Assembly (NCBI GenBank): GCA_035294005.1
Contig: DATGLT010000294.1
Location: forward strand, 1-64,000
Source: JANXQE01 sp035294005
GTDB taxonomy: Bacteria > Verrucomicrobiota > Verrucomicrobiia > Limisphaerales > UBA8199
DNA length: 64,000 nucleotides
Direction of reading: 5' to 3'
Shown: in pieces, positions 62,337 through 64,000 of the stretch
How positions within the stretch are numbered: position 1 is the first letter of the stretch
Layout: each line of letters opens with the position of its first letter
Program-made: the position numbers and the translations under genes
The notes under the pieces: generated by a model
Seen by the model: only the letters and a program-made list of their open reading frames with translations
The model's database searches: none
Told to the model about the DNA's origin: nothing

Positions 62337-63959
62337 TTAACGCAAACGGATGAGCCGCAGGGTTTCCGGATCAAACCAGGCCGTGCCAGAAGTGGCCCGG
62401 AGCTCGGCAATCAACTCGACCCATTCGCAATCCTCCTGGACGACAAAATCGTGTCGCACCTGGGCCCAGTGGCCGCAATTCCCCTGGATTCCACTCCCCC
62501 GCCGGCCACCCAGCACGCGGACGCCGGCTCCTGACCCGGTTTGACTCGGTAACCCCACAACGCCCCGAGTCCTGGCTTCTCCTTCCAACCGGTAACGGCC
62601 GGGCGGCAGCCATAGAGGCAGACGCCACGACCCAAAGCAATAATTCTGGGATGCGTCGATCCGCAGAACGGGGGTGTCCTCATCCACAACGGCTTTGACA
62701 ATCGCATTGTTCCAATCGGTTTTGGCAGACCACCCGGTCAACCGCGCCATGCCTCCCGAGTCGAACGCTGGGGTCGGCGGATGATTTCCGGCCAGTTCCT
62801 GGCCAAAGTGGTTCCAGCGTTCCTGGACCCTTTTCTCGAGCAGTTCCGACTGGCGTTGGATCCTCGAAATCTCTTCGGGTGATGCTCCCTGACTCAGGCG
62901 CGCAACACACGTGCCAACCCTTCTTTGAACGTGTTGGGCGTCCAGCACGCGAGGGAAAAGCCGCGCAACACGTTCGCGAAAGGCATCGCGGTCCTGCTGG
63001 GTCGCAAGCAATGCCGAGGTCAAAATCGCATTTCGCGGCGGCATTAAACTCATGCCGGATTCCGAAAACGTGTTGTCGAGATCGTGCGGGATGATTTTTA
63101 TCCGGCCCGACACCGGGTCGTGATAGAGGCGATAGTTGTTTTGGTGGTATGCGTATCCGTCCCAGTTCGCAAGGATCGTTTCAATTGCCAGAAAGTCCAG
63201 GAACTCGTCCACGTCGAGCAACTGGGAAAGCTTTTGCTTTCTCACCGCTTCATCGCGGATGGCGGCAGCAGCAGCCAACTCCCTCAGATCCCACTGGTCG
63301 CTCAGAGGGCCGTTGTCCTGCTTGAGACCTCGGCCGACATCACTGAAAAACGCCTCGTACATGTTGCCGGAGCTGTCCCCGAAATGGTGCTTGAGAAAGT
63401 CTTTGTTAATCGCCTCGGCCACGACGTAAATGCCGAGGTCGCGCTCATTCAGAAACACCCGGGCGTGGGTGATGCGCGGCGCGGGGATTCCGCCGTCGGC
63501 GAATACTGCGTTGGCAACGAACTTGCACATCTTGCTGGCATCCTGGGCTGAGTTCTCGAGAAACAACTTGGCCAGGCCGGAGAACCTCTGGTTGGATTCC
63601 TTCCAGTTGAACTTCACGGCGAGGCTCGGATGCTCGGAGATCGGTTGAAAAGTGCCGCTGCCTTTGAGTCGAATCCCGACATTTTCAAACACCTGCTCAC
63701 CTATGCGAACGCGCCCACCGACGTACGCCTTGGGTCGTCGCGCCAGTTGTCCCGCTTCGAAATCGTCCAATTCCACATGGAAAACGGCCATGTTGGTGGA
63801 ATCAAAGAATTCCTGGGCTTGTTGGTTGTGTTTTGCTCCGGCCCTTAGCTCAGCCGGGAACCCCAGAGCGCAGCAGATGGAGGCAAGTGTGATTCCCTTA
63901 CGCAGTACGCAATGCAAACACGAAACCAGTGGGTGAATAGCTAATGGCCGCCGGGCCAA
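62337..63959 (-). CDS. Exported CotH-family protein
   Basis: A 540-residue protein of the CotH kinase family (atypical protein kinases of spore coats, also found in surface proteins). A signal-like hydrophobic stretch near residues 20-40 (GITLASICCALGFPAEL) precedes the CotH core. Motifs are VGIRLKGSGTFQ, SLAVKFNW, ILANWDGYAYHQNNY and IIPHDLDNTF, the last being the Asp-containing active-site region. The C-terminal 140 residues are a beta-sandwich (carbohydrate-binding-like, with ARLTGWSAKTDWNNA). It probably acts at the cell surface; kinase activity is not proved. The start at 63959 is the longest and may be early. The window ends 41 bases upstream. Confidence 0.85.
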   Translation of the reverse strand: MARRPLAIHPLVSCLHCVLRKGITLASICCALGFPAELRAGAKHNQQAQEFFDSTNMAVFHVELDDFEAGQLARRPKAYVGGRVRIGEQVFENVGIRLKGSGTFQPISEHPSLAVKFNWKESNQRFSGLAKLFLENSAQDASKMCKFVANAVFADGGIPAPRITHARVFLNERDLGIYVVAEAINKDFLKHHFGDSSGNMYEAFFSDVGRGLKQDNGPLSDQWDLRELAAAAAIRDEAVRKQKLSQLLDVDEFLDFLAIETILANWDGYAYHQNNYRLYHDPVSGRIKIIPHDLDNTFSESGMSLMPPRNAILTSALLATQQDRDAFRERVARLFPRVLDAQHVQRRVGTCVARLSQGASPEEISRIQRQSELLEKRVQERWNHFGQELAGNHPPTPAFDSGGMARLTGWSAKTDWNNAIVKAVVDEDTPVLRIDASQNYCFGSWRLPLWLPPGRYRLEGEARTRGVVGLPSQTGSGAGVRVLGGRRGSGIQGNCGHWAQVRHDFVVQEDCEWVELIAELRATSGTAWFDPETLRLIRLR

Positions 63960-64000
63960 CTTCGGGATTGGCTTTGAAGCAATTCGGCAGGGGTCTCCGA

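Overview
The window most likely comes from a verrucomicrobial chromosome (Limisphaerales/Pedosphaera-like). The case rests on a combination of traits: a PEP-CTERM protein, a pseudopilin with the [23 protein letters not shown] leader type, large secreted beta-helix and propeller proteins with Asn/Thr-rich linkers, Kdo synthesis (Gram-negative envelope), and the futalosine menaquinone route. GC is high throughout. No phage, integrase, transposase or CRISPR array is visible. Apart from one decaying locus the window looks like ordinary, densely packed chromosome.

Layout. 1-0.87 kb: 3'-truncated SulP transporter (minus). 1.2-5.5 kb: a degraded locus holding a sialidase-like gene with three frameshifts, an intact PEP-CTERM gene, and a scrambled second copy of both. 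5.6-7.7 kb: secreted rhodanese, a strong terminator and a GH39 glycosidase. 7.8-9.9 kb: ECF sigma factor, small membrane protein and PDZ protein (minus operon). 9.9-12 kb: mqnE-mqnA. 12-15.2 kb (minus): nucleotidyltransferase, PHP phosphatase, lipoprotein and pseudopilin. 15.5-18.6 kb: FGGY kinase, a small conserved protein and an FHA/zinc protein. 18.7-21.5 kb (minus): M14 peptidase and GH32. 21.6-26 kb: kdsB-pyrG, folC and a HAD protein. 26.1-29.5 kb: sdhCAB. 29.5-32.5 kb (minus): GAF histidine kinase and LptF/G permease. 32.6 kb: infA. 32.9-37.4 kb (minus): transketolase, tRNA-Arg(CCG), glycosyltransferase and PQQ-like propeller protein. 37.6 kb: unknown secreted protein. 38.8-43 kb: moeA, diverging from proB-mazG-M29 aminopeptidase. 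43-46.5 kb (minus): LysR regulator, hybrid kinase and purine nucleoside phosphorylase. 46.6 kb: MoeB/ThiF-rhodanese. 47.8-50.9 kb (minus): rpmH-rnpA-yidD-yidC-jag. 51.3-57 kb: a 1895-residue modular beta-helix protein. 57-62.1 kb (minus): sensor kinase, NarL-type regulator and recG. 62.3-64 kb (minus): CotH-family protein.

How it fits together. MqnE/MqnA make menaquinone, and the diheme (type B) SdhC would exchange electrons with a menaquinone pool. KdsB consumes the CTP made by PyrG, and their genes overlap by four bases. LptF/G, YidC/YidD and KdsB all serve the cell envelope. The secreted GH39, GH32, M14, sialidase-like, beta-helix and CotH-like proteins suggest a polymer-degrading or surface-attached life. 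The most unusual items are the scrambled duplicate at 5.1-5.5 kb, a hybrid histidine kinase whose phospho-acceptor His is Leu, a terminator whose 3' arm holds the only Shine-Dalgarno-like bases of the next gene, and the 1895-residue modular protein. I found nothing I can firmly call a new system. Starts were chosen by reading; where the longest frame had an implausible N-terminal extension I took an internal start and say so.
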